Source: an uncultured Muribaculaceae bacterium (lineage in GTDB: Bacteria > Bacteroidota > Bacteroidia > Bacteroidales > Muribaculaceae). From it: DNA of 64,000 bases. The stretch spans positions 1 through 64,000 of the forward strand of contig CAJTRT010000004.1 in NCBI GenBank assembly GCA_910579105.1. Direction: 5' to 3'. A model generated the notes under the pieces. It had not been told where the DNA came from. It did not search any database and was given only the letters and a program-made list of their open reading frames with translations. The translations under genes were made by a program, and so were the position numbers. Shown one piece after another: positions 1-7,990 of this stretch; the first letter of the stretch is position 1, and each line of letters begins with the position of its first letter.

Positions 1-177
1 CCCCCGAACCCGCCAAACTTTTCCCCGACTTTTTTCTCCCAGCAACGCGTTTTTTATGCTCTCCGGCATGTTTTATCACCCGAAAACACCACGGAAGCCG
101 CACCACACCATAATATATTACTCACGCGAGCGTCATGCGGCATCGAACGCCCCCGCGCGGCCCCCCACCAAGCGAAA
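1..177. other. Left-edge spacer, no gene recognised
   Basis: I see no gene I would support here. Minus-strand reading frames cross the stretch, but they owe their length to the adjacent GAA/TTC repeat (it reads as poly-serine or poly-leucine) and run antisense into the MATE gene. The only structure noticed is a tiny ATGC/GCAT hairpin near 57-75. Confidence 0.4.
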
Positions 178-213
178 GAAGAAGAAGAAGAAGAAGAAGA
201 AGAAGAAGAAGAA
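178..213. repeat. (GAA)12 trinucleotide microsatellite
   Basis: Twelve perfect GAA units, preceded by the related bases GCGAAA, form an uninterrupted purine tract. It lies about 70 bp upstream of the candidate MATE promoter and 117 bp before the chosen MATE start codon. It is therefore probably non-coding, although an in-frame upstream ATG at 135 would turn it into poly-arginine. Tracts of this kind change length by slippage. Whether that affects expression here is inference. Confidence 0.9.
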
Positions 214-282
214 GCGAAATGGCGCCAAGTTGCCAAAACCGCCACACCAGCAACCCGCACGGAATACGCCGCGGAAAGCGGC

Positions 283-314
283 TTTGCCTTTGTAATGGGA
301 TTTTCGTAATTTCG
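283..314 (+). promoter_or_regulatory. Candidate Bacteroidetes promoter for the MATE gene
   Basis: TTTG at 283-286 and TAATTTCG at 307-314 are separated by 20 bp. This is one mismatch from the Bacteroidetes consensus TTTG-N19-TAnnTTTG. The -7 box ends 15 bp before the chosen ATG, so any leader would be very short. Confidence 0.4.
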
Positions 315-329
315 CGCATAGAAAGGACT

Positions 330-1709
330 ATGAGAAAAAGCAATGTCAGGGGGCGGCAGGTCGACATGACCCACGGACCGCTTGCCGGAAAAATCCTGGT
401 GTTCTCTTTGCCGCTCATCGCCAGCGGCATCCTGCAACAGTCGTTCAACGCGGTCGACGTGGCTGTGGTAGGCCGCTACTGCACGAGCCAGGCGATAGCG
501 GCAGTGGGGAGCAACGGCCCCATCATCAGCATACTGGTAAACCTCTTCCTTGGAATCGCCGTCGGGGCCAACGTCGTGATAGCGACCTACCTGGGCCAGC
601 GGCATTTCGAGGCGGTCAAGCGGTCGGTCTCCACGGTCGCCGCGGTCGCGGTGGCCTCGGGCCTGATCCTGACGGCGCTGGGTGTAACGCTCGCCCGGCC
701 CATCCTCGAAGCCATGAGCGCGCCCCCCGACGTGATCGACCTCGCCGAGCGCTATCTGCGCATATATTTCTGCGGAATGCCGTTCCTGATGATCTATAAC
801 TTCGGCTCGGCGATCATGCGCAGCGTGGGCGACACGAAGCGCCCGTTTTACTCGCTGCTGGTCGCCACGGCGTGCAACTTCGCCCTCGACTGGCTCTTCA
901 CCGGGGCGCTCGGAATGGGGGTCGACGGCGTGGCCTGGGCCACGGTGATAGCCAACGGCGTGAATGCCGCCATCATCATCCTCTACCTCGTCCGCGAGCC
1001 CGAGCCTATAACCCTGTCACCGAGGCGGTGGAGCGTCTCGCGCCCCGACCTGAGGAAGATGCTCCAGATCGGCGTTCCCGCCGGCCTGCAAGGAATGGTG
1101 TTCTCCATCTCGAACATCTTCATCCAGTCGGCGATCAACAAGTTCGGGTCCGACGCCATAGCCGGGTCGGCAACGGCACTGACATTCGAGGCATACTGCT
1201 ACTACATAATAACCGGCTTCTGCGCCGCCGCCATCGCCTTCACAGGGCAGAACTACGGAGCCGGGGAGGCCGCGAGGTGCAGACGCGTGGCCAGGATATG
1301 CCTCGTCTACGGCCTGGTGCTTTGCGGCGTCGCCAACTGGCTCGTCATATGGCAGGCCGAGGCCGTTACCGGCCTGTTCACCTCCGACCCGGCCGTGGTC
1401 CGCTACGCCATGGAGCGCTACCACACGGTGCTCGCCTTCCAGTGGCTCGCGGCCACCTACGAGGTGCCCGGCTCATATATGCGCGGCCTCGGCTACTCGC
1501 TGACCCCGATGGTGCTGACGATCTTCGGCACCTGCGTGCTGCGCCTGGGATGGTGCTACGTGTTCGCCGGCATAGACAACACATTCCACACCCTGCTGAC
1601 CATATACCCGATAACCTGGGCGGCCACCGGGGCCGCCGTCTTCACCGCCGCGCTCATCGTGCAGCGCCGCGTGTTCAACAAAATGAAACCACAACCAGCA
1701 AAGCCATGA
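330..1709 (+). CDS. MATE family multidrug/cation efflux transporter
   Basis: A 459-residue inner-membrane antiporter of the MATE (NorM/DinF-like) family, which exports cationic or drug-like compounds in exchange for Na+ or H+. The N-terminus is typical of the family: a short basic lead, a GPLAGKILVFSLPLIASGIL helix, then a D-x-x-x-V-G-R segment. Two similar halves of about six helices follow, and the C-terminus is basic. I start at ATG 330. An in-frame ATG at 135 would add 65 residues including a 12-arginine run made by the GAA repeat, which is not family-like. The stop overlaps the start of the CE12 gene (ATGA), so the two are probably translationally coupled. The substrate is unknown. Confidence 0.85.
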   Translation: MRKSNVRGRQVDMTHGPLAGKILVFSLPLIASGILQQSFNAVDVAVVGRYCTSQAIAAVGSNGPIISILVNLFLGIAVGANVVIATYLGQRHFEAVKRSVSTVAAVAVASGLILTALGVTLARPILEAMSAPPDVIDLAERYLRIYFCGMPFLMIYNFGSAIMRSVGDTKRPFYSLLVATACNFALDWLFTGALGMGVDGVAWATVIANGVNAAIIILYLVREPEPITLSPRRWSVSRPDLRKMLQIGVPAGLQGMVFSISNIFIQSAINKFGSDAIAGSATALTFEAYCYYIITGFCAAAIAFTGQNYGAGEAARCRRVARICLVYGLVLCGVANWLVIWQAEAVTGLFTSDPAVVRYAMERYHTVLAFQWLAATYEVPGSYMRGLGYSLTPMVLTIFGTCVLRLGWCYVFAGIDNTFHTLLTIYPITWAATGAAVFTAALIVQRRVFNKMKPQPAKP

Positions 1710-2983
1710 AAACCATCGCCCTGGCACTACTGCTCGCCGCGGTAGCCGCGAACACCCCCGCCGCCCAGACCCTCCGTTTCGACCTGACGGGCGCGAAAAC
1801 CCCGAAAGAGGGATATATCCCCGTCGGGCAGAACAACCTGTATACAGATTCCGCCGGCCACGGCTACGACTTCACGCCCGGATGGGACGGCCGGAGCGAC
1901 CGCCCGTACTTCTTCTCAGTAGCCGTCCCCGACGGCAACTACCGCGTGCGCGTCACCCTCGGCAGCAAGAAAAGCGCCGGCAGCACGACCGTCAGGGCAG
2001 AGGCACGGCGCATGATGGCCGAGAACATCCCCACCCGCAAGGGGGAGCTGCGCGAAGAGACATTCATAGTCAGCAAGCGCGACGACCGCGTCAACGACAA
2101 GGAGCGCGTCAAGCTCAAACCGCGCGAGATAGGATGCATGAACTGGGACGGCAAGCTGACCCTCGAATTCAACGGCGCCGCACCCCGGGTGAGCTACATC
2201 GAGATCGAGCCGGCCCCGGAAGTGCCGACCGTCTTCCTCTGCGGCAACTCCACCGTGGTCGACAACCAGGCCGAGCCTTACACCGGGTGGGGGCAGATGC
2301 TCCCCCAGTTCTTCGGCGACAGCGTCGCTGTCGCCAACTACGCGGAGTCGGGGCTGACCGCCAGCGTGTTCCTCAGCCAGGGACGGCTGAAAAAGGCGCT
2401 GACACAGATGAAGCCCGGCGATTACGTAGTCGTGGAGTTCGGCCATAACGACCAGAAGCAGAAAGGCCCCGGCAGCGGCGCCTACTACAACTACGCCTAC
2501 GCCCTGAAACAGTTCATCGACAACGCCCGGCGCAAAGGCGCCACTCCCATCCTCGTCACCCCCACGCGGCGCCGCGACTTCGACACCCAGGGAAGAGTGA
2601 GGGACACCCACGGCGACTACCCTGCGGCAATGCGCGAAATCGCCGCCCGCGAAGGGGTTTTCCTCGTCGACTTCCAGGAACTGACCAAGACTCTCATCGA
2701 GGCCATGGGCCTGGAAGAATCGAAAAAGCTGTTCGTCCACGCCCCGGCAGGAACCTACGAGGGGCAGGAGGCCGACATCGCCGACAACACCCATTTCAGC
2801 AACTTCGGCGCCCGGGAAATAGCGCGGATATTCGCGACCGAGGTCAGCAGGTCAAACCTCCCCCTTGCCCGGATGGTCAAGCCCGACGCCGCGGGATTCG
2901 ACCCCTCGGAACCCGACGACCCGGACAAGTACACCTACCACATGTCACCTTTCGTGCTGACAAACAAACCAGCCGGGAACTAA
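1706..2983 (+). CDS. Secreted rhamnogalacturonan acetylesterase, CE12-type SGNH hydrolase
   Basis: Removes acetyl groups from rhamnogalacturonan I outside the cytoplasm. The protein has 425 residues. Residues 1-20 are a signal peptide ending near A-A-Q-T. Residues 25-170 form a beta-sandwich-like N-terminal domain common in Bacteroides members. The SGNH catalytic domain follows: block I is G-N-S-T-V with nucleophile Ser182, block III contains F-G-H-N-D-Q, and block V is D-N-T-H with Asp360 and His363. GNSTV in place of the general GDSL motif is usual for CE12. The ATG at 1706 overlaps the MATE stop by four bases. It fits the pectin genes elsewhere in the window although it sits apart from them. 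A stem-loop terminator follows at 3006. Confidence 0.88.
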   Translation: MKTIALALLLAAVAANTPAAQTLRFDLTGAKTPKEGYIPVGQNNLYTDSAGHGYDFTPGWDGRSDRPYFFSVAVPDGNYRVRVTLGSKKSAGSTTVRAEARRMMAENIPTRKGELREETFIVSKRDDRVNDKERVKLKPREIGCMNWDGKLTLEFNGAAPRVSYIEIEPAPEVPTVFLCGNSTVVDNQAEPYTGWGQMLPQFFGDSVAVANYAESGLTASVFLSQGRLKKALTQMKPGDYVVVEFGHNDQKQKGPGSGAYYNYAYALKQFIDNARRKGATPILVTPTRRRDFDTQGRVRDTHGDYPAAMREIAAREGVFLVDFQELTKTLIEAMGLEESKKLFVHAPAGTYEGQEADIADNTHFSNFGAREIARIFATEVSRSNLPLARMVKPDAAGFDPSEPDDPDKYTYHMSPFVLTNKPAGN

Positions 2984-3005
2984 GCTCCAACGGCAAGAAA
3001 ACGCG

Positions 3006-3044
3006 AAGGCGTTGTGTCAAACCGATGACACAACGCCTTTGTTC
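3006..3044 (+). terminator. Intrinsic terminator after the CE12 gene
   Basis: A 14-bp perfect stem (AAGGCGTTGTGTCA, 3006-3019, with its complement at 3026-3039), a six-base loop and a following T-rich stretch. A short reading frame that begins at 3025 starts inside this hairpin and is not a gene. Confidence 0.85.
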
Positions 3045-3117
3045 TCTGATAGACGAAACGATAGACGCGGCCGCCAACGACACGCACGCGATAGATAAAA
3101 ATGTCGCCATCCAACTT

Positions 3118-3137
3118 TTGTTAACATATTTTAACAA
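3118..3137. promoter_or_regulatory. Palindromic operator candidate upstream of the fimbrial operon
   Basis: A perfect inverted repeat, TTGTTAA-N6-TTAACAA, with its centre about 53 bp upstream of the expected transcription start. The symmetry and AT-richness stand out in GC-rich surroundings. It resembles a dimeric regulator site (Crp/Fnr-like spacing), but the regulator is unknown. Confidence 0.45.
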
Positions 3138-3138
3138 T

Positions 3139-3174
3139 GGGGGGGGTAAAACCCATAATTTAGTTTTAAATTTG
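3139..3174 (+). promoter_or_regulatory. Fimbrial operon promoter with G8 tract
   Basis: TAAATTTG at 3167-3174 matches the Bacteroidetes -7 consensus exactly. No TTTG lies at the -33 position. Instead a run of eight G (3139-3146) occupies that region, directly after the palindrome at 3118-3137. The predicted leader to the DUF3575 start at 3330 is about 150 nt. No other gene is seen between 2984 and 3329. Confidence 0.55.
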
Positions 3175-3329
3175 CACTGTCTTCCGCAAGCACAATTTCC
3201 AAAAATCCAGCCGACAGGTACAAAAACGGATGCCATACCCGCATATTACGATACAGACAATGGCGAACACATGACAGCGGACGGCAATCTATAACCCAAA
3301 ACGGCCGGAGCCGCCATCAACCGAGAAAA

Positions 3330-3923
3330 ATGCCCACCATAACGAGAAAAAAGCCAATCCTCCTATTCCTGGCATGCGTGCTATCGCAAATGATGCCTCT
3401 TCCGGCCCAACAGATCGCCGTCAAGACAAACCTCCTTTACGACGCGGCGCTCAGCCCCAACCTCGGGGTCGAGGTCGGGGTCGCGCCCCGATGGTCGGTG
3501 GAGGTCAGCGGCAACTACAACAACTGGGGCATTGACGGCCATCTGTGGAAGCACTGGTTCGTCCAGCCCGAGGCACGCTACTGGTTCTGCGAGAGCTTCG
3601 GCGGCCACTTCCTGGCCCTCCACGCCATAGCCGGGGAATACAACTGGGGCAACCTGCCGTTGGGCAAATGGCCCGGGAGCGACTTCTCGATGCTACGCGA
3701 CCGCCGCTATCAGGGCTGGGGAGCTGGCCTCGGCATAGGCTACGGCCACACCTGGATGCTGTCGCGCCACTGGAACATCGAGGCCGAGATCGCGCTCGGC
3801 TGGATCCACACCCGCTACGACAGCTACCCGTGCGCCTCCTGCGGAAGCCGCCTCGAATCTGGCGCGCGCCATAACTACTTCGGCCCCACGAAGGCGGCCG
3901 TCAACATCGTATACGCATTCTGA
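3330..3923 (+). CDS. DUF3575 family protein of a fimbrial operon
   Basis: A 197-residue exported protein with a signal peptide ending near P-A-Q-Q. DUF3575 begins with the typical V-K-T-N-L-L-Y-D-A segment. Repeated short aromatic strands (GNYNNWG, EARYWF, GLGIGYG) and a terminal aromatic residue suggest a small outer-membrane beta-barrel. Family knowledge: DUF3575 genes usually open Mfa/Fim-type fimbrial operons in Bacteroidales, as here, where the DUF3868 gene starts 7 bp downstream. The precise role is not known; assembly or anchoring at the outer membrane is inference. Confidence 0.82.
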   Translation: MPTITRKKPILLFLACVLSQMMPLPAQQIAVKTNLLYDAALSPNLGVEVGVAPRWSVEVSGNYNNWGIDGHLWKHWFVQPEARYWFCESFGGHFLALHAIAGEYNWGNLPLGKWPGSDFSMLRDRRYQGWGAGLGIGYGHTWMLSRHWNIEAEIALGWIHTRYDSYPCASCGSRLESGARHNYFGPTKAAVNIVYAF

Positions 3924-3930
3924 CACCGCC

Positions 3931-5064
3931 ATGCTCAAAGGAATAACTACCACCATCCTGCTCGCCGCGGCCACCTCCCTCGCCTCCGCGGCCGACAGGC
4001 AGATAAACGCCCTGGGACTGACCGGCATCGACGCCGCCTTGGGCGACACCCTCGGCGTGGCCATGACCGTCAATCCCGCCGACGTCACCCTGAAACCAGA
4101 GGAGGAACTCCTGCTGACCCCCACCGTGGGCCGGACAGGGAACGAGGCTTCGCTTCCCCCAGTGGTGGTGGCCGGCCGCTCGCGCCACATCCGCTACCTC
4201 CGCGGCCAGCGGAAGCTCCCCGAGGGAGCGGTGCTGCTGCGCGCCGGGAAGGAAAGCACCCCCTACCGATACACAGCGGCCATCCCCGCGGCCGGGTGGA
4301 TGGATGAATCAGACCTCGACATCAGGGTGGAAAAGCACGGATGCTGCGGCTCCCCCTCCGAAAGCGCCCAGGCGAAAATCGCCACATTCGGCTTCGCCAC
4401 AGAGGAAATCCGCAAGGCCGTCAGCCGCCCGCGTCAGCGCCGCGACAGCGTCTACGAGCTGAAAGGGCGCGCCCGCCTCGACTTCAAGGTAAACATAACC
4501 GAGATCGACCCCTCGCTGCGGCGCAACCCCCGCGAGCTGGCCGAGATCGTGCGCACAATCGACGCCGTGCGCGACAACCCCGAGGCCCGCATCACCGAAA
4601 TCATAATCACCGGCTACGCCTCGCCCGAGGGGAACTACGACAACAACGTACGCCTCTCGAAAGGGCGCGCCGAGGCGTTGAAACAGTTCGTGGCAGCCCA
4701 GGGCGACATCGATCCGGCGATCATCAAGGCCGACTACGTTCCCGAAAACTGGGCCGGCCTCCGCGACTCAATCGCCTCATGCGACTGGCCCGAGAGGCAG
4801 GCCATCCTCGGCGTAATAGACTCTGACCTCGAGCCCGACACCAAGGACGCCGAACTGAAACGGCGTTTCCCGGCGGCATACCGCCGCATATGGGGCGACA
4901 TATACCCCACCCTGCGCCATTCCGACTACCGCGTGCGCTACTCGCTGACGCGCACCACCTACGAGGAAGCCGAGGGAGAACCCGAAGAAGTGGTCGTGGA
5001 GGTCATACACCATCCGACCGTTACATTCCACACCGAGACCGGACCGCTCCCGGCGGGACAGTAA
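3931..5064 (+). CDS. DUF3868 / OmpA-like protein of a fimbrial operon
   Basis: A 377-residue exported protein with a signal peptide ending near A-S-A-A. Residues about 20-145 form the DUF3868 region, with a C-C pair near residue 138. Residues about 175-260 resemble the OmpA C-terminal fold: a long helix, then I-I-I-T-G-Y-A-S-P-E-G-x-x-x-x-N and S-K-G-R-A-E-A. The OmpA-like part suggests peptidoglycan contact, so the protein may anchor or organise the fimbrial base. DUF3575-DUF3868-Mfa1 is a conserved order in the family. The gene lies 43 bp before the major subunit gene. Confidence 0.8.
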   Translation: MLKGITTTILLAAATSLASAADRQINALGLTGIDAALGDTLGVAMTVNPADVTLKPEEELLLTPTVGRTGNEASLPPVVVAGRSRHIRYLRGQRKLPEGAVLLRAGKESTPYRYTAAIPAAGWMDESDLDIRVEKHGCCGSPSESAQAKIATFGFATEEIRKAVSRPRQRRDSVYELKGRARLDFKVNITEIDPSLRRNPRELAEIVRTIDAVRDNPEARITEIIITGYASPEGNYDNNVRLSKGRAEALKQFVAAQGDIDPAIIKADYVPENWAGLRDSIASCDWPERQAILGVIDSDLEPDTKDAELKRRFPAAYRRIWGDIYPTLRHSDYRVRYSLTRTTYEEAEGEPEEVVVEVIHHPTVTFHTETGPLPAGQ

Positions 5065-5107
5065 AATGACACCGAAATAAATTATTCACCAATATAAAAC
5101 CAATCGA

Positions 5108-6844
5108 ATGAAGTATCTGAAATTCATCGCCGGCGCCATGCTGTTGAGCCTGGCGGCCTGCACAGACAACGACGAGCCCGCGGCAGGCGGCGACACCGGC
5201 GGAACCGGCAGCACGACCGGATTCTACTCCAAAATCTCGATCGCCATGCCACCCAGCAGCCGCAGCGGCCACACCAACGAGGGCGAGGAAGTGGGCAAGG
5301 ACGTCGAGAACAACGTCGGATCGATCCTCGTCGTAATCGCCAAAGAGGACGCCACGGATAAAAGCTACAAATTCGTGACCTTCGCCCTGAACGACGCCCC
5401 CATCACGGGCGACACCAACAAGAACTCCCACACCATCGTGTTCCAGGACAAGGAAGCTCTCTTCGGCGAGGCTGGCAACGAAGTCTGCGTATTCGCCTAC
5501 TGCAACCCGACCGACGAGATACGCACGAAAATAGCCGGCACCCTTGACGCCGCCACCGGCCTGTACACCGGAGGTCTGGAACAGGGCGACACATTTACCG
5601 GCGAAGTCTGCACCGCCGGCAAGGACACTTGGAAAGAAAACTCGTTCCTGATGACCAGCGTCGCCGTACACAAGGTAACCCTCGGCAGCGAGGAGGTGCT
5701 GAAAACATACAATTCGCCCTCCAACCCCTTCCAGCTGGGCCAGGTAAAGGTGATCCGTACCGCGTCGCGCTTCGACTTCCGCGACGCGTCGGCCGACCTT
5801 GAAGAGTACCAGAACCTCGGCGAGGACGCGACAGCTCCAGCGCTGACATACCCGGTCTACGACCCGGCACTGGCCGCAAAGCCCAAGGTGGCCGACATCA
5901 AACTCGCCAACGTCGCGCTCTTCAACCTCGCCGACAAGTTCCACTACCTCCCCCACGTCCTGCTCAACGGCACCGGCAACCCCGTGGTGTCGCCAGCGAA
6001 GGACGACGCGTCGGCCCACTTCATGACCGCGCTCGAATACCCCAACCTCGTGGTTTCACCCGCCGCCCAGACCTACAGCTTCGTGATTCCCGGAGCCGAG
6101 ACCGGCAAGCCCGTCATCGATCCTCTGGACCGCGCCGCCGCGGGCCTCGAATGGACCTCGCTTGACGCGCTGATCGGAGGCACCGAGGACAACGACAACG
6201 ACTGGAACGCCGGCGAATCGGCCTCCGACAGCCGCAAGGGCTACCACATCTGGCGCTACGCCACCGAGAACACCTTCGCCAGCGGCGTCACCCCCGCCAT
6301 CAACGAGATGACCGGCCTGGTGTTCGAGGCAGAGATCAAGCCGGTTGACGGCTTCGGAAACGTATCAGAAGATGGCAATTACTCCGACATGTACCTCTAC
6401 GGAGGCATCCTCTACGCCAACACCAAACAGATCTACGAGGCCGCCGTCAAATCGCCTTCCACCAACCTCGCCAACGCTTTCTACGCCGGCTTCGACGTGG
6501 AAACCGACAAGGAGAGCGGAGCGTTCGTCAGCGCCACCCCCAAGTCTGATGTCGACCTGGAGAACCTGAAATTCACCGTCTACAAGCCCGACCCCGCGCG
6601 CAACAACAAGTACTTCTGCTACTACTTCTACTTCAACGTCCACGACAACGACAACAACCCCACCGCCGTGGGCGACATGGAGTACGCCACCGTGCGCAAC
6701 AACATCTACAAGATCGCCGTAAAGAACATAACCGGCTTCGGCAAGTTCACCCCCGACGACCCCTCGGAATGGAACGTATACTTCCAGGTTGAAGTCGAAG
6801 TACTCAACTGGGTGGTACGCGTCAACGACGGAATCGAATTCTGA
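5108..6844 (+). CDS. Mfa1-like fimbrial major subunit lipoprotein
   Basis: Probable shaft subunit of a type V (FimA/Mfa1-type) fimbria. It is 578 residues long, with a lipoprotein signal and lipobox L-S-L-A-A-C. The ending E-V-L-N-W-V-V-R-V-N-D-G-I-E-F is characteristic of Mfa1 proteins and represents the C-terminal strand involved in donor-strand polymerisation. Family knowledge: such lipoproteins are exported, lose an N-terminal strand to a trypsin-like protease and polymerise at the surface. A likely Arg cleavage region lies around R-S-G-H near residue 51. A strong GC hairpin follows the gene, probably making this the most highly expressed member of the operon. Confidence 0.85.
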   Translation: MKYLKFIAGAMLLSLAACTDNDEPAAGGDTGGTGSTTGFYSKISIAMPPSSRSGHTNEGEEVGKDVENNVGSILVVIAKEDATDKSYKFVTFALNDAPITGDTNKNSHTIVFQDKEALFGEAGNEVCVFAYCNPTDEIRTKIAGTLDAATGLYTGGLEQGDTFTGEVCTAGKDTWKENSFLMTSVAVHKVTLGSEEVLKTYNSPSNPFQLGQVKVIRTASRFDFRDASADLEEYQNLGEDATAPALTYPVYDPALAAKPKVADIKLANVALFNLADKFHYLPHVLLNGTGNPVVSPAKDDASAHFMTALEYPNLVVSPAAQTYSFVIPGAETGKPVIDPLDRAAAGLEWTSLDALIGGTEDNDNDWNAGESASDSRKGYHIWRYATENTFASGVTPAINEMTGLVFEAEIKPVDGFGNVSEDGNYSDMYLYGGILYANTKQIYEAAVKSPSTNLANAFYAGFDVETDKESGAFVSATPKSDVDLENLKFTVYKPDPARNNKYFCYYFYFNVHDNDNNPTAVGDMEYATVRNNIYKIAVKNITGFGKFTPDDPSEWNVYFQVEVEVLNWVVRVNDGIEF

Positions 6845-6903
6845 CAAGCAACTGGTCGAGATTATTTTATCTTAACAGCTTCTTATAGCACCAAATCCTC
6901 ACA

Positions 6904-6943
6904 GAGCGGGCGCCGCGGCGCCACAAGACCCCGGCGCCCGCTC
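6904..6943 (+). terminator. Intercistronic hairpin after the major fimbrial subunit
   Basis: An 11-bp perfect GC stem (GAGCGGGCGCC, 6904-6914, with its complement at 6933-6943) in the 128-bp gap after the major subunit gene. The 3' side has only a weak T content, so it may act as a partial terminator or 3'-end stabiliser rather than a full stop. Confidence 0.6.
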
Positions 6944-6972
6944 AAATTTCAAACCAACACCACACCGACAAA

Positions 6973-7989
6973 ATGACAAGACTCGGGACAAGACTCGGAA
7001 AATCACTCGCCCGGACCACAGCCGCCACCCTCATCACGTGCGCAGCGGCGCTGGCGACATCGTGCGGATCGGTTTTCGACGACCTCCCCCCGTGCCGCTC
7101 GGGCGTGGAACTCAGATTCATCTTCGACCACAACATGGAGGAGGCCAACTCCTTCCACAAGCAGGTCGACTGCCTCACTCTCTACCTCTACGGCTCCGAC
7201 GGACGCCTCATAGCCACCTACGGGGAAGACTCCGGCGCCCTGGCCTCGGAGGATTACCGCATGGACATCGACCTCGATCCCGGGCACTACCGGGCCGTGG
7301 CCTACGGCGGGATGCGGTGCGCCGACGCCTCGTTCGAGCCAGTCCCGGAACCCGCCGCGGGGAGCCAGTACACACAGCTCGCCGTAGCCCTCAAGCCGGG
7401 CCATGTCGGCAAGCGCCTCCACAACCACTACCACGGAGCGCTCGAATTCGAGGTGCCCCCACCCTCGCCCGACGGGCTTGTGAAGCAGACCATTAACTTC
7501 AAGAGAACCACCAACCACTTCCGCGTCACGCTCCAGCATGCCGACGGCAGCCCCATCGACGGCACCATATTCGATTACAGCATAACCGACGACAACGCCC
7601 TGCTCGACCACGAGAACAACCCCGTGGCCACCGGGGTCCCCACCACATACCCCCACTGGACGAAGGGGACGATCACCGCGTCCAAAGCCGACGGGGACGG
7701 CATCATCGCCTACGGCGAACTGAGCACCTCCCGCGTCATCTCCGGCACATCGCCGAAACTCAGAGTGGGAAACATCCAGACGGGCGAGACAGTGCTCGAA
7801 ATCCCGCTGATCAGATACCTCGCCGCGTCGCAGAGCGACGCCACCGACTACGCCGAACAGGACTACCTCGACCGCTGCGGCCAGTGGAACCTAATATTCT
7901 TCCTAAACGGCAACAACAAATGGGCTGATACCGACGTCATAATCAACGACTGGGTAGTGCGCTTCAACGACATAGAACTGAATCCCTGA
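6973..7989 (+). CDS. FimB/Mfa2 family fimbrial anchor lipoprotein
   Basis: A 338-residue lipoprotein with a basic N-terminus, hydrophobic core and lipobox A-L-A-T-S-C. Right after it comes F-D-D-L-P-P-C-x-x-G-V-E-L-R-F-I-F-D-H-N-M-E, then Q-V-D-C-L-T-L-Y-L-Y, both signatures of FimB/Mfa2. In Porphyromonas, Mfa2 anchors the fimbria to the outer membrane and limits its length. The C-terminus I-I-N-D-W-V-V-R-F-N-D-I-E-L also resembles the Mfa1 ending. The next gene starts one base after the stop, so the two are co-translated. Confidence 0.87.
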   Translation: MTRLGTRLGKSLARTTAATLITCAAALATSCGSVFDDLPPCRSGVELRFIFDHNMEEANSFHKQVDCLTLYLYGSDGRLIATYGEDSGALASEDYRMDIDLDPGHYRAVAYGGMRCADASFEPVPEPAAGSQYTQLAVALKPGHVGKRLHNHYHGALEFEVPPPSPDGLVKQTINFKRTTNHFRVTLQHADGSPIDGTIFDYSITDDNALLDHENNPVATGVPTTYPHWTKGTITASKADGDGIIAYGELSTSRVISGTSPKLRVGNIQTGETVLEIPLIRYLAASQSDATDYAEQDYLDRCGQWNLIFFLNGNNKWADTDVIINDWVVRFNDIELNP

Positions 7990-7990
7990 A

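Noticed and set aside
54..605. Long minus-strand frame with a poly-serine run
   Set aside because: The run is the GAA microsatellite read in reverse, and the frame is antisense to the well-supported MATE gene.
3025..3294. Plus-strand 89-codon frame between the CE12 and DUF3575 genes
   Set aside because: It starts inside a terminator hairpin and spans the fimbrial operator, G8 tract and -7 box; no recognisable domain.
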